Source: Cladophialophora immunda (taxonomy: Eukaryota; Ascomycota; Eurotiomycetes; Chaetothyriales; Herpotrichiellaceae). Taken from it: a stretch of 64,000 bases of DNA. Shown in pieces: positions 34,083-44,170 of the stretch. Within the stretch, counting starts at the first letter, position 1. Every line of letters starts with the position of its first letter. Position numbers and translations under genes: made by a program. Location: NCBI RefSeq assembly GCF_000835495.1, contig NW_015622543.1, positions 1,348,239 to 1,412,238 of the forward strand, given 5' to 3'. The notes beneath the pieces were generated by a model, which had not been told where the DNA came from, made no database searches, and was given only the letters and a program-made list of their open reading frames with translations.

Positions 34083-34752
34083 TTTTTTTCTCTCTCTCTT
34101 TGCTATCTGTCTGCTTTCGTCTTGCAAAAGGTTGGCTGTGGTGTCCTTTTTGTCGGTTTTGAGGGTCGAATGTTTTCTGAGAGCCGAGTCTTTCCCTAGT
34201 CGAGATGGATGAGGGGATTGTCGATGTCTTTGATAGCTAAGCCAACAGAGCGGCAGAAGAACTTGAAGCTTCTAAGCTGATGTTGCTCGGTTGTCTTATA
34301 TGAGTGCAGACCGATAATAACAGGAGTCAATTCGAGAATGACATTGGAGAACTCCTCTCAGCTACTTGGGATGTGGTCAGCATTGGATGATTGCCAGGAA
34401 CCTCGGTTTCCCCCACACGCACAAGGCTCGCCGACAGCCTTTCCGAGGCATCTCGACCCGCCTCCTCCACGCGCTGCACGCTGCTCCTACTCGACCAATC
34501 ACAGCCCCAACGTTCTTCGCCATGGGATCTGGCGACCTACAGATCCCCTACTATGAGGACAAGGAAGAGACGCGGGCGTCGGGCACGATTTACAAGCCCC
34601 GAGTCATTGTCAGTGTTATCGCCAGAAGATCCTCCTGACTATACATGTCTCCGCCAGTCAGCGCATCGGGGCTCGGGGCCAAAGAAGTCGTCTCGAGGCG
34701 CCGTGCGTGGTAGATAAAAGGACGACTCGCCACCCCGTCCATCACACTGCCG
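34083..34752. other. Intergenic region upstream of the crotonase gene
   Basis: 670 bp between two minus-strand genes, GC-rich toward 34400-34700. Overlapping short frames in several phases look random. It should hold the crotonase promoter and the ribokinase 3' UTR. Confidence 0.45.
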
Positions 34753-35790
34753 CTATTCGTATCCGAAGGGAATGCTCTCCATGGCTCCACTCCGCTGCAC
34801 ACACTTCGCCGCAGCCTCATTCGCTCGACTGACAGCCTCCCGGATGTTGAGATTATCCAGCCCCTTCACGCGCGCAAGGTGCCGGGCCACTGCTGTCGCA
34901 AAGTATCCCACAAACGTGTCCCCTGCTCCGGTCGTGTCGACGACTCGCTCCACCTTCACAGCCGGTATCAGAGCCCGATCCAACAGGTCGCCCGTCTCGA
35001 AGGAATAGTAGACCCCCTGCGAGCCGAGCGTCACCACGACGATGCGTATCCCTGCCTTGCCGTGGAGGTAGGTCGTCAGGCGGTCGAGCTCCGACTCTGT
35101 CATGATTTCGTCCGGGCGCGAAACCGGGACGGTGTTGAGCTCCTCGACCGCCGCAAACAGCTGCCGGCATTCTGTCTCGTTGACCACCAGGACGGCCAAG
35201 CCCTGGAGTGCGTCGATCGGGACCCCTTCCGGGAACATGGGCGCCGGGTTGAAAATGACACATGTCTTGCGTTCGGGCGAATTGAACGCCCTCAGTAGTC
35301 CTAGCACGGTAGAGCGAGGTATCTCGCCCTGCATGACCACCACGTCCGGGAGGCCATCTTTGGTCGCCGCCTCCATGACTTTCCCCAGGTCATCGACCCG
35401 CGCGTTGGCTCCGGGGACCACCAGGATCCTGTTTTCGCCATTGGCGCCCTCATCGACAATGATTGTAGCCGTGCCCGTCTGGACGCCCTCCATCTCCTCG
35501 ACCCCCGCGGTGCTCACACCGCTCTTTTCGAGCGTAGGTTTCAAGAGCGAGGCGTAGTACGGGTCATTGGCACCCACGGCGCCGATCATCTCGACCACGA
35601 CATCTTGGGAGGTCGGCGAGGTGAATGCTGCTTTCCCACAGGCGACCGCCTGATTTGACCCTTTGCCGCCGGGATGGACCGTCATCGACGTCGCGGATAG
35701 AGTCTCCCCTGGCCCGGGAACACGTGGAGTCCGTGTGACGAAGTCGATGTTCAGGGAGCCGATGACCCGTATCACCGGTCGGGGCGACAT
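34753..35790 (-). CDS. rbsK: Ribokinase (PfkB family)
   Basis: Ribokinase phosphorylates D-ribose at O5, feeding it into the pentose phosphate pathway; it acts in the cytosol. Intronless, 345 aa. The substrate-binding start is IRVIGSLNIDFVTRTPRVPG followed by HPGGKGSNQA (PfkB signature 1). The central lid strands and QGEIPRSTVLGLLRAF follow. Signature 2 is VVDTTGAGDTFVGYF with the catalytic base D291 in GAGD. VNETECRQLF is the conserved N-E motif that contacts nucleotide/Mg. A C-terminal AAAKCVQRSGAMESIPF stretch carries the K+-site and last helix seen in ribokinases. Length and all motifs fit a functional enzyme. Confidence 0.95.
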   Translation of the reverse strand: MSPRPVIRVIGSLNIDFVTRTPRVPGPGETLSATSMTVHPGGKGSNQAVACGKAAFTSPTSQDVVVEMIGAVGANDPYYASLLKPTLEKSGVSTAGVEEMEGVQTGTATIIVDEGANGENRILVVPGANARVDDLGKVMEAATKDGLPDVVVMQGEIPRSTVLGLLRAFNSPERKTCVIFNPAPMFPEGVPIDALQGLAVLVVNETECRQLFAAVEELNTVPVSRPDEIMTESELDRLTTYLHGKAGIRIVVVTLGSQGVYYSFETGDLLDRALIPAVKVERVVDTTGAGDTFVGYFATAVARHLARVKGLDNLNIREAVSRANEAAAKCVQRSGAMESIPFGYE

Positions 35791-36878
35791 GCTGGTAATG
35801 ATTTGTGCTGTACCGTCTTTGGAACACTAGTGCAAGTTCTCGGTCTCAGATTGTTGGCGAGTGACAATGACGCTTTGGTCGGTGGTTCGACGATGAGCTG
35901 AAAAAAATTGGCTTGATGATGTGCGCGGGGTAAGAATCAAGATAGCCAACCTCCTCTACCACGAAATCGGCGCATATCCTCGAGTCTTGAGCTCGCGACA
36001 AAATCGACTGCAAACGGGAAAGAAAAAGAAAAGTTGCTGCAGAAAACGACGATCAACTTGTGATTTTCGATCCCTTGCCTTTTGACACTTGGCTATTCGA
36101 TCTTGCCAGGTCTGTTGGAAAAGCGCAGTTTGCTCTCACCCGATGTCCCCCCAAATTTTGTGTTCAGTCTCCGCCTGGCATAGCTATGAATGAGGATCTG
36201 CTGTCGCGAAATAAAATGAGAAACAAGGTGGTAACGGTGTAAGTAACGGGAAACCTGTAGAGCCGTGGTCTGACGCCCCTTCTCTCTTACTACCTTGCCT
36301 CGCTTGGTCCTGGGCGGCTCGACGGATGTTTTCTAGATTGGCAATGGAAATCTCTCTGCCTACTCTTTGTATCTGCGGCCACGAGGACTTCAAAGTTCTT
36401 TCCACGGTGTTGCACATGAAATATTGACCCAGTCAGACTCGCCTCTTTTTGTCGTTTCCGTGTCTCGACTGTATCCAATCGGCATGACGTTGAATATTCA
36501 CTTTGGATTGGCGGAAGGGCGGGGAGAAGATTGGTCTGCGAAAAGTACCAGTGACGCAGTAAATTTGAGAGGCTCATGGCCGGTCTCTGATTGTGAACTA
36601 ATCCTCCCCTCTACATGCCGTGACTGACCTCCAAGCTGAAGGGGTAGCGCCGTGATGGATGTGCTGCACAGCCTTGAAGAGCAGAAGCTCGAGCGCACGT
36701 TCCTAGTCGTGCATTGGCTTGAACCGCCACACATAGAGTCATGATGTCAACACTTTGACCAACGCTTGGTGATATGTCGCACGTCGAATGACACGTCCAA
36801 CTTTGCCGGTTTCTCCCCAAGAGGTGCTGTCTAACAGTCCTTGTAGTCTTTGGTTGATGGAAATGTACAGCAGCGACC
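35791..36878. promoter_or_regulatory. Divergent intergenic region between ribokinase and caleosin
   Basis: 1.09 kb that must contain the promoters of both genes. Frames on both strands are below 100 codons and lack domain features. No clear TATA box or RNA gene was seen. Confidence 0.45.
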
Positions 36879-37702
36879 ATGCATCGAATTTCCATACCAG
36901 AGGCTCCTATCACAGAGAACTACAAGGCCCATATACCACCAGATGGCAGTCTGCTAGAGAATTCCGGCGTGGTTCGGGCTACGTATGCTCCCACATCTGA
37001 TGCACCAAATGGTACGGTGAAGGGTGACTGGGCAGAGAAACATCAGCATCAGACTGTAAGTCGCCTTCGTTCTGGCAACCCAAATGGCTTGCTGAAATGT
37101 GGACTCTACAGGTTTTGGAGCAACACTGCTCCTTCTTCGATCCTGATGGCGACGGAATCATATGGCCCGCTGACACCTATCGCATCTGTCGTTCATTCGA
37201 GTGGTCAATCCCCACCTCACTGTTCTTTACCGGCTTCCTCCACGCTGTGCAGTCGTACAACACAGTTCCCGGCTGGTTGCCTGACCCCTTCTTTAGACTT
37301 TGGGTGAAAAATGCATACATGAACAAACACGGCAGTGGGACAGGGACTTTCGATTCCGAGGGTCGGTATAGGCCACAGCCACTGGAAGATTTCTTTGCAA
37401 AATTCGACAGAGACGGAAAGGGCGGGCTGACCAAGGCCGAATTGTGGCACGGGCTGAGGAGATCGAGAATGGCTTTTGACTTCTTCGGTCAAGTTTCTGC
37501 CATGTTTGAATGGGGGTTTGCCTGGGTCTTGATCTGGCCCGAGGATGGGATCATGAGAAAGGAAGATGTAAGGAGACTGTTGGATGGTAGTCTGTATCAT
37601 GAAAAGGTGGTGGCGTCGGGGCGGCGCGAGAGAAGCCAGAAGACCTGTCCTAAGTCGACATCAGACGGGCCACTGCAAAGCATGTCGCTGAAGGTACAGT
37701 GA
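36879..37702 (+). CDS. Caleosin (heme peroxygenase, lipid-droplet associated)
   Basis: Caleosins are calcium-binding heme peroxygenases of lipid droplets and ER; in fungi they are tied to oxylipin formation, lipid storage and sporulation. Exons 36879-37055 and 37112-37702 (intron 56 bp, GTAAGT...CTACAG) give 255 aa. The single EF-hand loop is D69-PDGDGIIWPADTYR. The two heme-ligand histidines are H64 (VLEQHCSFFD) and the His of AYMNKHGSGTGTFDSEGRY. The amphipathic insert SLFFTGFLHAVQSYNTVPGWLPDPFF between them is the membrane or droplet anchor with the proline-rich knot. FFAKFDRDGKGGLTKAELWHGL and WEWGFAW-like aromatic helices complete the family signature. Start chosen at the ATG giving PITENYKAHIPPDG, a typical N-terminus. 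Confidence 0.95.
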
Positions 37703-40700
37703 CATTGCTCTGCGGCAAGCAGTAGTCCATATAGAGCCCTACTCCGACCCCAAATGTCACCTTCATGTCCAAACAGTGACGTATCGAGGCCCGTCTCATC
37801 CATCACAGATCCGCCATTCTAGGTTGTTCTCACGTCAGAAGAACTGAGACATCGTCGATACTATGGGAGTACGCTGGGTAGCAGAGGAGATCTTGGACAA
37901 GAACGACCTGTAGAGTGCGCACCTACAGAGCGGTTCGGGCATTGGGGACATTATCGATCCATATCGATGGACGGATTGTACGTATAGGACATACGTAGGT
38001 GCTGTTGGCATCGTTCGGACATTGCGGGCGATAGTTGAACCATTGATTTGAGGCAGACGGGAAAAATCGAGTAAAACAGCTCTTCTCAGCCTGAGGGTCA
38101 CACTCGCAAACCAAAGTTGCTGCTTGCTGACCCCTATTGCATGTGCACCTGCATTTTGGGTGCTTGTGTCCATGCAGGGGATGTATCGAATTGAGTCCAC
38201 GTGGTCCGAATCGAAACGAGGACCGTGTTAACATATCTTAATCGACACATTGACTCGCCAAACCTGGGGTCCGCGAACCGGTTCATATCGGATGCACCAA
38301 TAGCCGCTTCCAGTGTCGCCAGAGCTGTTTATACAGATCGACGATGCCGCCAATGCCGCCAATGCCGCCGACGCCCCTGGTGCCAGGGGAAGTGACAGCC
38401 AAGTTCATCGTGGCTGGCGGCCGACAACCGGCTGTGCGTTTGACATTGTCCGTGGATTGGTTCGAGTCGCAAGCACACCTGTGCGTCTGCAAGTATGCGT
38501 ACGACGAGCACAAGGGGTAGAGAGTTCAGGAGTTCAAACCTGGCCATATATGCATGCAGTGTCACTGTCCGTATATGCTGTGGTCAGTAGCTGCATCCCC
38601 TTTCAACAACACATCTTTGCGAGGAGTTATGTTCTGAACTGACTTCGACAGCTCGAGTCTTTCATTGAGCCACGATTGTCATGGCCACTTTTCGCTCCAG
38701 ATGCTTCTGATAAAAGTGGCACAGGCACGAGTGTTCACTGGCCGAATTCGATGCAGATCCTCGGACAGCCCTATTGGTAACTCACATTTTCAGTGCCTTT
38801 TGGAGCGAGTACATGACTTCTCTTCATTCATGCTTCAACGCTGCAAAAAATGCAATGATACGAAAGAATTTGGGGTGGGTAAAACTGAGACATCAAGTTG
38901 GCTAGAGGCTTTGGGTGCTAAAATCCGAGGGTATCACATCGACATCTAGACTCGATGATCCACAACAGGGGCATCATTTCATGGGGGGAAGTTGGAGGGC
39001 AGACTAATGTCATCAACCGGATCCAGGCCAAATGTCGAGATCGAAGGCTATTGGAGAATGTGGAAGATATTGGCATGATGCAGCGAGAGGTAGGACAGCA
39101 GGTAGTTGTCGGCATGTGGAGGTTAAGTTGGGAATTCACGTCGACCCCCTGGCGCAGTTGTGTACACTTTGGCGCGCATTGCGTTTCCTTTCCCAGCAGG
39201 TATTTGCCTCGACGACCTGAACCAGATTAATTTCCGTTGTCCAGAGGGCAGAAGAGCTCGAGTCGGCTCTGGAGTACTGAAACGAAAGGCCGAGAATCCT
39301 TGTAAGTGAACAACAGGAATGGACATGAAGACTAGTATGTCGAAGACGAAGATTCTCGACTGGGAGCTGTTGATTCTGCTCATCTGATCTGCGCTTTTCC
39401 ATCTCTTCCGGTATGCGTCAGTTTGCGGTGAAATGCCGCGCAAAGCTCATCTAATGGGGCACATGGTGGCGGTTTCGTAGGCAGCCCGGCAACGGGGGAG
39501 GGGCGAGGATGAACATGCTCGGCCATAGCGCTTGAACCTGGATGGGACACGTCAGCTCCGTTCCTCTATCAGCGCGATCGGCAGGCTCAATTGATGAGCA
39601 AGGATGGTCGCGATCACATCAAGCTGAAGCGAGCGGAATGAGATACTCTTGTTCCAGCTTGGGGAGCTAGAGGGGTGTAATGAGCCGGCCTCGTGGTGGA
39701 TGATTCGTGGGCCTCAACGAAACAGACGGGGAACAACTCGAACATGTCCGCATCGTGCCTCCAACTTTACCTTGCAAGGTGGTCTAGCTATTAGCAAGGA
39801 GATGAAACAAACCAGAGAGCCGCAAAAAGAAATGCGAAAACGGGGCACACGAGCGGTTGAAGGTAGCGAGGTCGCAGGGCAGCCCTGTCGGTCTAGGATG
39901 TGAATTTCAGCAGCCTGAGCCAATCGCTGGGCACCCAGCTGCCCGATCTCCGGGGCGCAATTTGATAAGCGGCTAAGCTCCAGGGCCCCTTGGGTGCCCA
40001 GTGGTGCCCCTAGACACCCACTAGAAGCTGCAAGCCACTTTATTCTCCGACGGAACCTTGCCAAAATGTCAGCGCAGGGACCTTTGTTTCAACCCTCCTC
40101 GCTCCAATTCGGCGAACAACCGATATATCTCACTTGCAGGCGCGTGGTGGCAGGGATAGCGAACAGTCGGGGTCTGCGCAGTCGCAGATGGGAGCACGAG
40201 AGACACCATCCAGAGGTCTCCGGCTGAAATTCCAACTCGCCGCGTCCTGGCCGACCACGCACCGGTAGTCGACATGTAAACACCACGCCCCGTCTATCGT
40301 CGAGCAACATCATTCCCTGCTCAGGAGAAGGAGGCGGCGGCGGAGGAGGAGGAGGGACGAGGCCCAGATGAAATTCCAAACAGGGACTCAGTTTGTAACC
40401 GTCCTCTTCTGTGTCTTCCCGTTTCTTCAAAAAGCCCTCTGTCGTCGTCTCTGGCCGCTGATCTTCCCTCTGTCCTTTCCCTCAAGCAAATTGTGCGCAC
40501 CCTCATCTCCTTTTTGCACCACGCTCTTTCTCTCCTGCTCTTGGTGACTCTTGGGGCCAAGGGAACTTCGTGGGCTTCGGCGCTGGGCAGTGGTCAAGGA
40601 CTGGAATATCATCTGCCACCCTGGTCGACTTGGGCGTTTCAGTCCAGATTGCCCTTCAGATCGTCATTGCGACAAATCTCCCGCCCAACCTCCCAGGCTT

Positions 40701-41573
40701 TCTAGCTCCCCGCACTCGCCAGCACCCCAACTGTGTCGGGCATAGCCTAACCTGCCATTAGGCCCTATTTGGCTAAGCCCCAGGTACCGCCTGCGAGCCA
40801 ACGTTCCTTACATCGGACACTCACGAGGCTAAGGCTATCCTTGTCCACGAGGCCCTTGTCGTTCGAGGCCTGCAATTGGCGCAGGACCATCGTGGAGTCA
40901 CTTTTCTTTGTGCTGTTCGTTCTCCGACTGGTGGCCGTCACAAAGAGGGCTAAGCGCATTCCCAGTACGGAGTATCGCAGACTAGAGGGACAAAACCCGC
41001 TTTCATCAAGTCCCTCACTAAATATACTCCCCTTGCGGCTTCGCCTTTATACCACTCCTTTCACCTCGACAACCTCGACTTCTCGACCTCTGTTCTTCTC
41101 TCACCTCACCTCCAGTCCTTCTTTAGGCCTTCTGCCACCTTACCTTCGTCTCCAGTCCCTTTTGAGCCCTCTTCACTCACTCGAGGTGCATTCAATTGGA
41201 CAGTCGCTCTTTTTTTCGACCAACACTTAGCCACATCCCCCGATTGTCGCTCAAGAAGCACAAGCAGAAGCACAAGCAGAAGCACAGTCAGTGACCGTGC
41301 CGTTTGGACTAGATCGTCCCTGCCCTGTCAACACAGCTCTTTGACCAGAGTCCGTTCTCGAACATACTGCCTCACCTGGTGTGAAGACCTTGCGTCAACA
41401 GAAGCACACTCCTCACGCACCAACAGTGCAGACCTTTCACTTCACAACCTCTGCTTGCTCAGATTGACGTTCTGTGCGTTTGAAATTTGCGGTTTCGGAC
41501 CCATTGAGACATCTCGAGTCCAACTATCCATCAACATAACATCGACCGATCAACCGTTCTTCCGTCGTTCAAG
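37703..41573. other. Largest internal gene-poor gap, 3.9 kb
   Basis: Between the caleosin and the CAP-protein gene I find no frame with recognisable features on either strand. Contents I can name: a nine-base (AATGCCGCC) triplication at about 38344-38369; a GGA/GGC-rich purine tract near 40323-40355; a long pyrimidine-rich stretch from about 40980 to 41570 ending at the CAP gene, probably its promoter and leader; and a 12-bp repeat at 41254-41287. It may carry a non-coding transcript or far-upstream regulation. Confidence 0.5.
41254..41287. repeat. Short tandem repeat, 12-bp unit, 2.8 copies
   Basis: Unit AGAAGCACAAGC repeated almost perfectly in the leader region about 290 bp upstream of the CAP-protein start codon. 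Confidence 0.8.
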
Positions 41574-42492
41574 ATGAAGACTCTTGCCCCCTTTGCCGTG
41601 GCCGCCTTGTGCGCTGGTATGGCGGCTGCCTCTCCCCTCGACAAGCGCGACTATGTGACCGAAATCGATTTGTACACTGTGACCGTCACCGTAACTGGAT
41701 ACCCTCCTACCGATACACCTGCACCCTCTGTCAGCGACTGGAATAGCTGGAGCAGTTGGGGACAATGGCACGGAGGAAGCAGCGGGGATTGGAGTAGCGA
41801 GTCGCCTTCTCCTACCTCGGTGGCCCCTGCCGATACACCTGCCCCTTCTCCAGCTGCAACCTCTGAGTCCTGGGCAGCCTCGACGTCAGAAGCGGCATCG
41901 ACTCCTACTCAAGCAGCACCTTCGCCGGCCTCCACCTCGGTCTCTTCAGACTATCAGCAAGGAATTCTTGATTCGCACAACATGCATCGGGACAACGCAT
42001 CTGTGCCGCATTTGACCTGGAGTGATGATATGGCCTCTATCGCCGCTCAAATCGCCGCCAGCTGTGTATATGCTCATGACACTTCCACTGGTGGCGGTGG
42101 CTATGGCCAGAACATTGGTGCAGGAGCCCCTCCCTCCGACATCCCTGCCATGATCACTGATGAGATGTATAACGGAGAGATCAACTTCTATCCGGCCTAT
42201 GGCGTGGAGCCGGACATGAGCAACTTCGAAAAATGGGGTCACTACTCCCAGATCGTCTGGAAATCCACCACCTCTGTTGGCTGCGCCACTCAGTACTGTC
42301 CCAATGGGTTGGCCAATACCGGTGGCAATGTCAGCCCTTATTTCACCGTCTGCAACTATAGCCCACCAGGTATGTGCACTCGGACGTCTGTTGTCAATTG
42401 GATTACTGACCGATTCCTTAACAGGCAATTTTGGTGGCGAGTATGCTGCGAACGTCTTGCAGCCCGGGAACATGCCTACTGTCACGTTATAA
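41574..42492 (+). CDS. Secreted CAP-superfamily (SCP/PR-1-like, Pry-type) protein
   Basis: CAP proteins are secreted, sterol- or lipid-binding in yeast Pry1/2, and sometimes act at the host interface. Exons 41574-42369 and 42425-42492 (intron 55 bp) give 287 aa. Signal peptide MKTLAPFAVAALCAGMAAAS, with a Kex2-like KR at residues 22-23. A threonine/proline/serine-rich linker (about 35-125) suggests heavy O-glycosylation. The CAP domain (about 128-275) has ILDSHNMHRDNASVPHLTWS, YGQNIGAGAPP, WGHYSQIVWKSTTSVGCATQYC and YFTVCNYSPPGNFGGEYAANV; the last block is completed only by the short second exon. The conserved His and Glu that form the CAP cavity are present. The linker is rich in W/S near residues 55-75. 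Confidence 0.95.
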
Positions 42493-44170
42493 GTGGCGCT
42501 TCGCTTCTGCATGATCTCACGATTCATTGGATGGGCCTCCAGCGCAAGGAAACAAACCAATGACAATGATATGTGGTGCTCAGTTCCAGGACGAAATGCA
42601 TATGCAAGCACGGAGCGGGGGTTAGCGAGCAGTGTGGGATTATTTTCTTTTTCCTTTCTTTCTACAAGCCTGTTGCTTCACCATCTGAATGTCCTCGCTT
42701 GGGGTTCCATTTGGATGAGCTGAACGTCATGGCCTTCCTGGATTTTGATTCTTGACCACCGGGAGTGCGGCTTGAAGGACATTTTGGAGGATGAGAGTAC
42801 CTGGGAAAGAGAGGTCCTGAGGAACAAGAAGGCTTGAGTCTGTAGAATAGAGACCCGAGCAGAAAAGTGTGTATCAACAGCTTGATTGCAAAATCATGAA
42901 TGGAGTCCCCGTGGGTCACAGGCCTCTTTTTGATGGGTGGCGAGGTTGTCTCGGTTTTAACCCGGCCTCGTCTTCCGTCGTGTCTGGACCGCCTGTTAGC
43001 ATCATCCTTTCACCCTTGCTACAATTCGGTTCCCCAGGTTTGGCTTGCGGAGAAACGGAAGTGCAGCTCAGCCACCAGAGAGTGCCCTTCCGCGAGTTAT
43101 TCTCATGATCCGGTTTTGTCATTTTCGACACCCATCCGATCATCCGTCACTCATTTCTTCAGCTGGCGAGAAGGGCGAAGAGTCGCGACATTGGGACGAG
43201 AATGCCGTCTCCTTTCCAGATGTTCTAGAAGCCCCGGAATCCCAAGTCTTTAAAGGGATTCGAAGCCCAGTCGAGATCAGCTGGGAACTTGGGATGGTTC
43301 GAAGTCACCAATACGTCACAAGATTCTGGCCAAGTGGTGCTGGTATCCGTCAACCATCAAGACAGCTCCAAGGCCCCAACGGTTGCAGACCACTCTTCTG
43401 TACTTTTATTCCGCTAAACAATTGTCGCACGCAGACATAGAGTTCTCAGGTCCGATTCAGATCCCTTGACTCCTGCGCGTCTCATCGCCCATCCTCGGTT
43501 GAACCAAAGTGTCACGGCGCAGCAAATTCCCACACCTGCGAGGCCCGTGCTCTCAGACGGTCAGACCACTCAGCGCCCCTCAAACCGCCCAAAACGCGGG
43601 CGGATTTTAGCCTCCTGACGAGTCAGACTGCGCTCTGCCATTTCTACACTTCTGTACGTCCACATCTCTTTCCTTTCCTCCGAGCGCACCACTGCGAAAC
43701 GCGGCGACAATTTGCCCACACCTGTTCCCTGTCCCTGCGCAGGCTCGCCCGCCTTGCGATATATTCCGGGCTGCGAATAGATCGTGGGGACCATATCGTC
43801 ATACGACCACCATCCCTGCGGCACCCCTTTCACATGCACAGATCGGCTCTGTAAGAGGTTGTTTTGAGAGAGCATGCCCTCGGGCAAGGTTCAAAGGGCA
43901 TGGAAACCCCTCTTGACAGTCTGACCTTGTTCCAGATGGCAATTTATGCAGTTCGCGCGACCTCTTCCCAAGCCCGAGTTCCTCTTTCTCTCCTTTTCCT
44001 CTTGCTGAAACCTACGTGCTCCTCGTCAGACCTTCGGGCTTCGCCTGCCTTTCCTCCATCGCGGAAATCACATTCCTCATGCCCTCTTACTATTTGCATG
44101 ACTGCCACTACTTCTACCGCACTGCACTTCGCCTTCTGAGCATTGCCACTGTGTTGGCTGCGCTGTACGC
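42493..44170. other. Intergenic region before the carnitine acetyltransferase gene
   Basis: 1.68 kb. The only frame of interest is the minus-strand one at 43570-43858, listed separately. The 300 bp before the next gene are pyrimidine-rich and probably form its promoter and leader. Confidence 0.45.
43570..43858 (-). CDS. Possible last exon of a small unknown gene
   Basis: Minus-strand frame whose sequence looks protein-like: GVPQGWWSYDDMVPTIYSQP, then GKLSPRFAVVRSEERKEMW, ending IRPRFGRFEGR. An acceptor-like CTCTTACAG directly precedes it (43859-43867 on the plus strand), so it may be a 3' exon. The ORF also has an in-frame Met at 43887 upstream. No upstream exon could be placed with confidence, and the family is not recognised. 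Composition (balanced charge, many aromatics, few Ser/Cys/Leu) differs from the random frames around it. It could be chance. Confidence 0.35.

Noticed and set aside
38390..38480. GGTTCGAGTCG string resembling a tRNA T-loop
   Set aside because: No matching acceptor stem, A box or anticodon arm could be drawn upstream.
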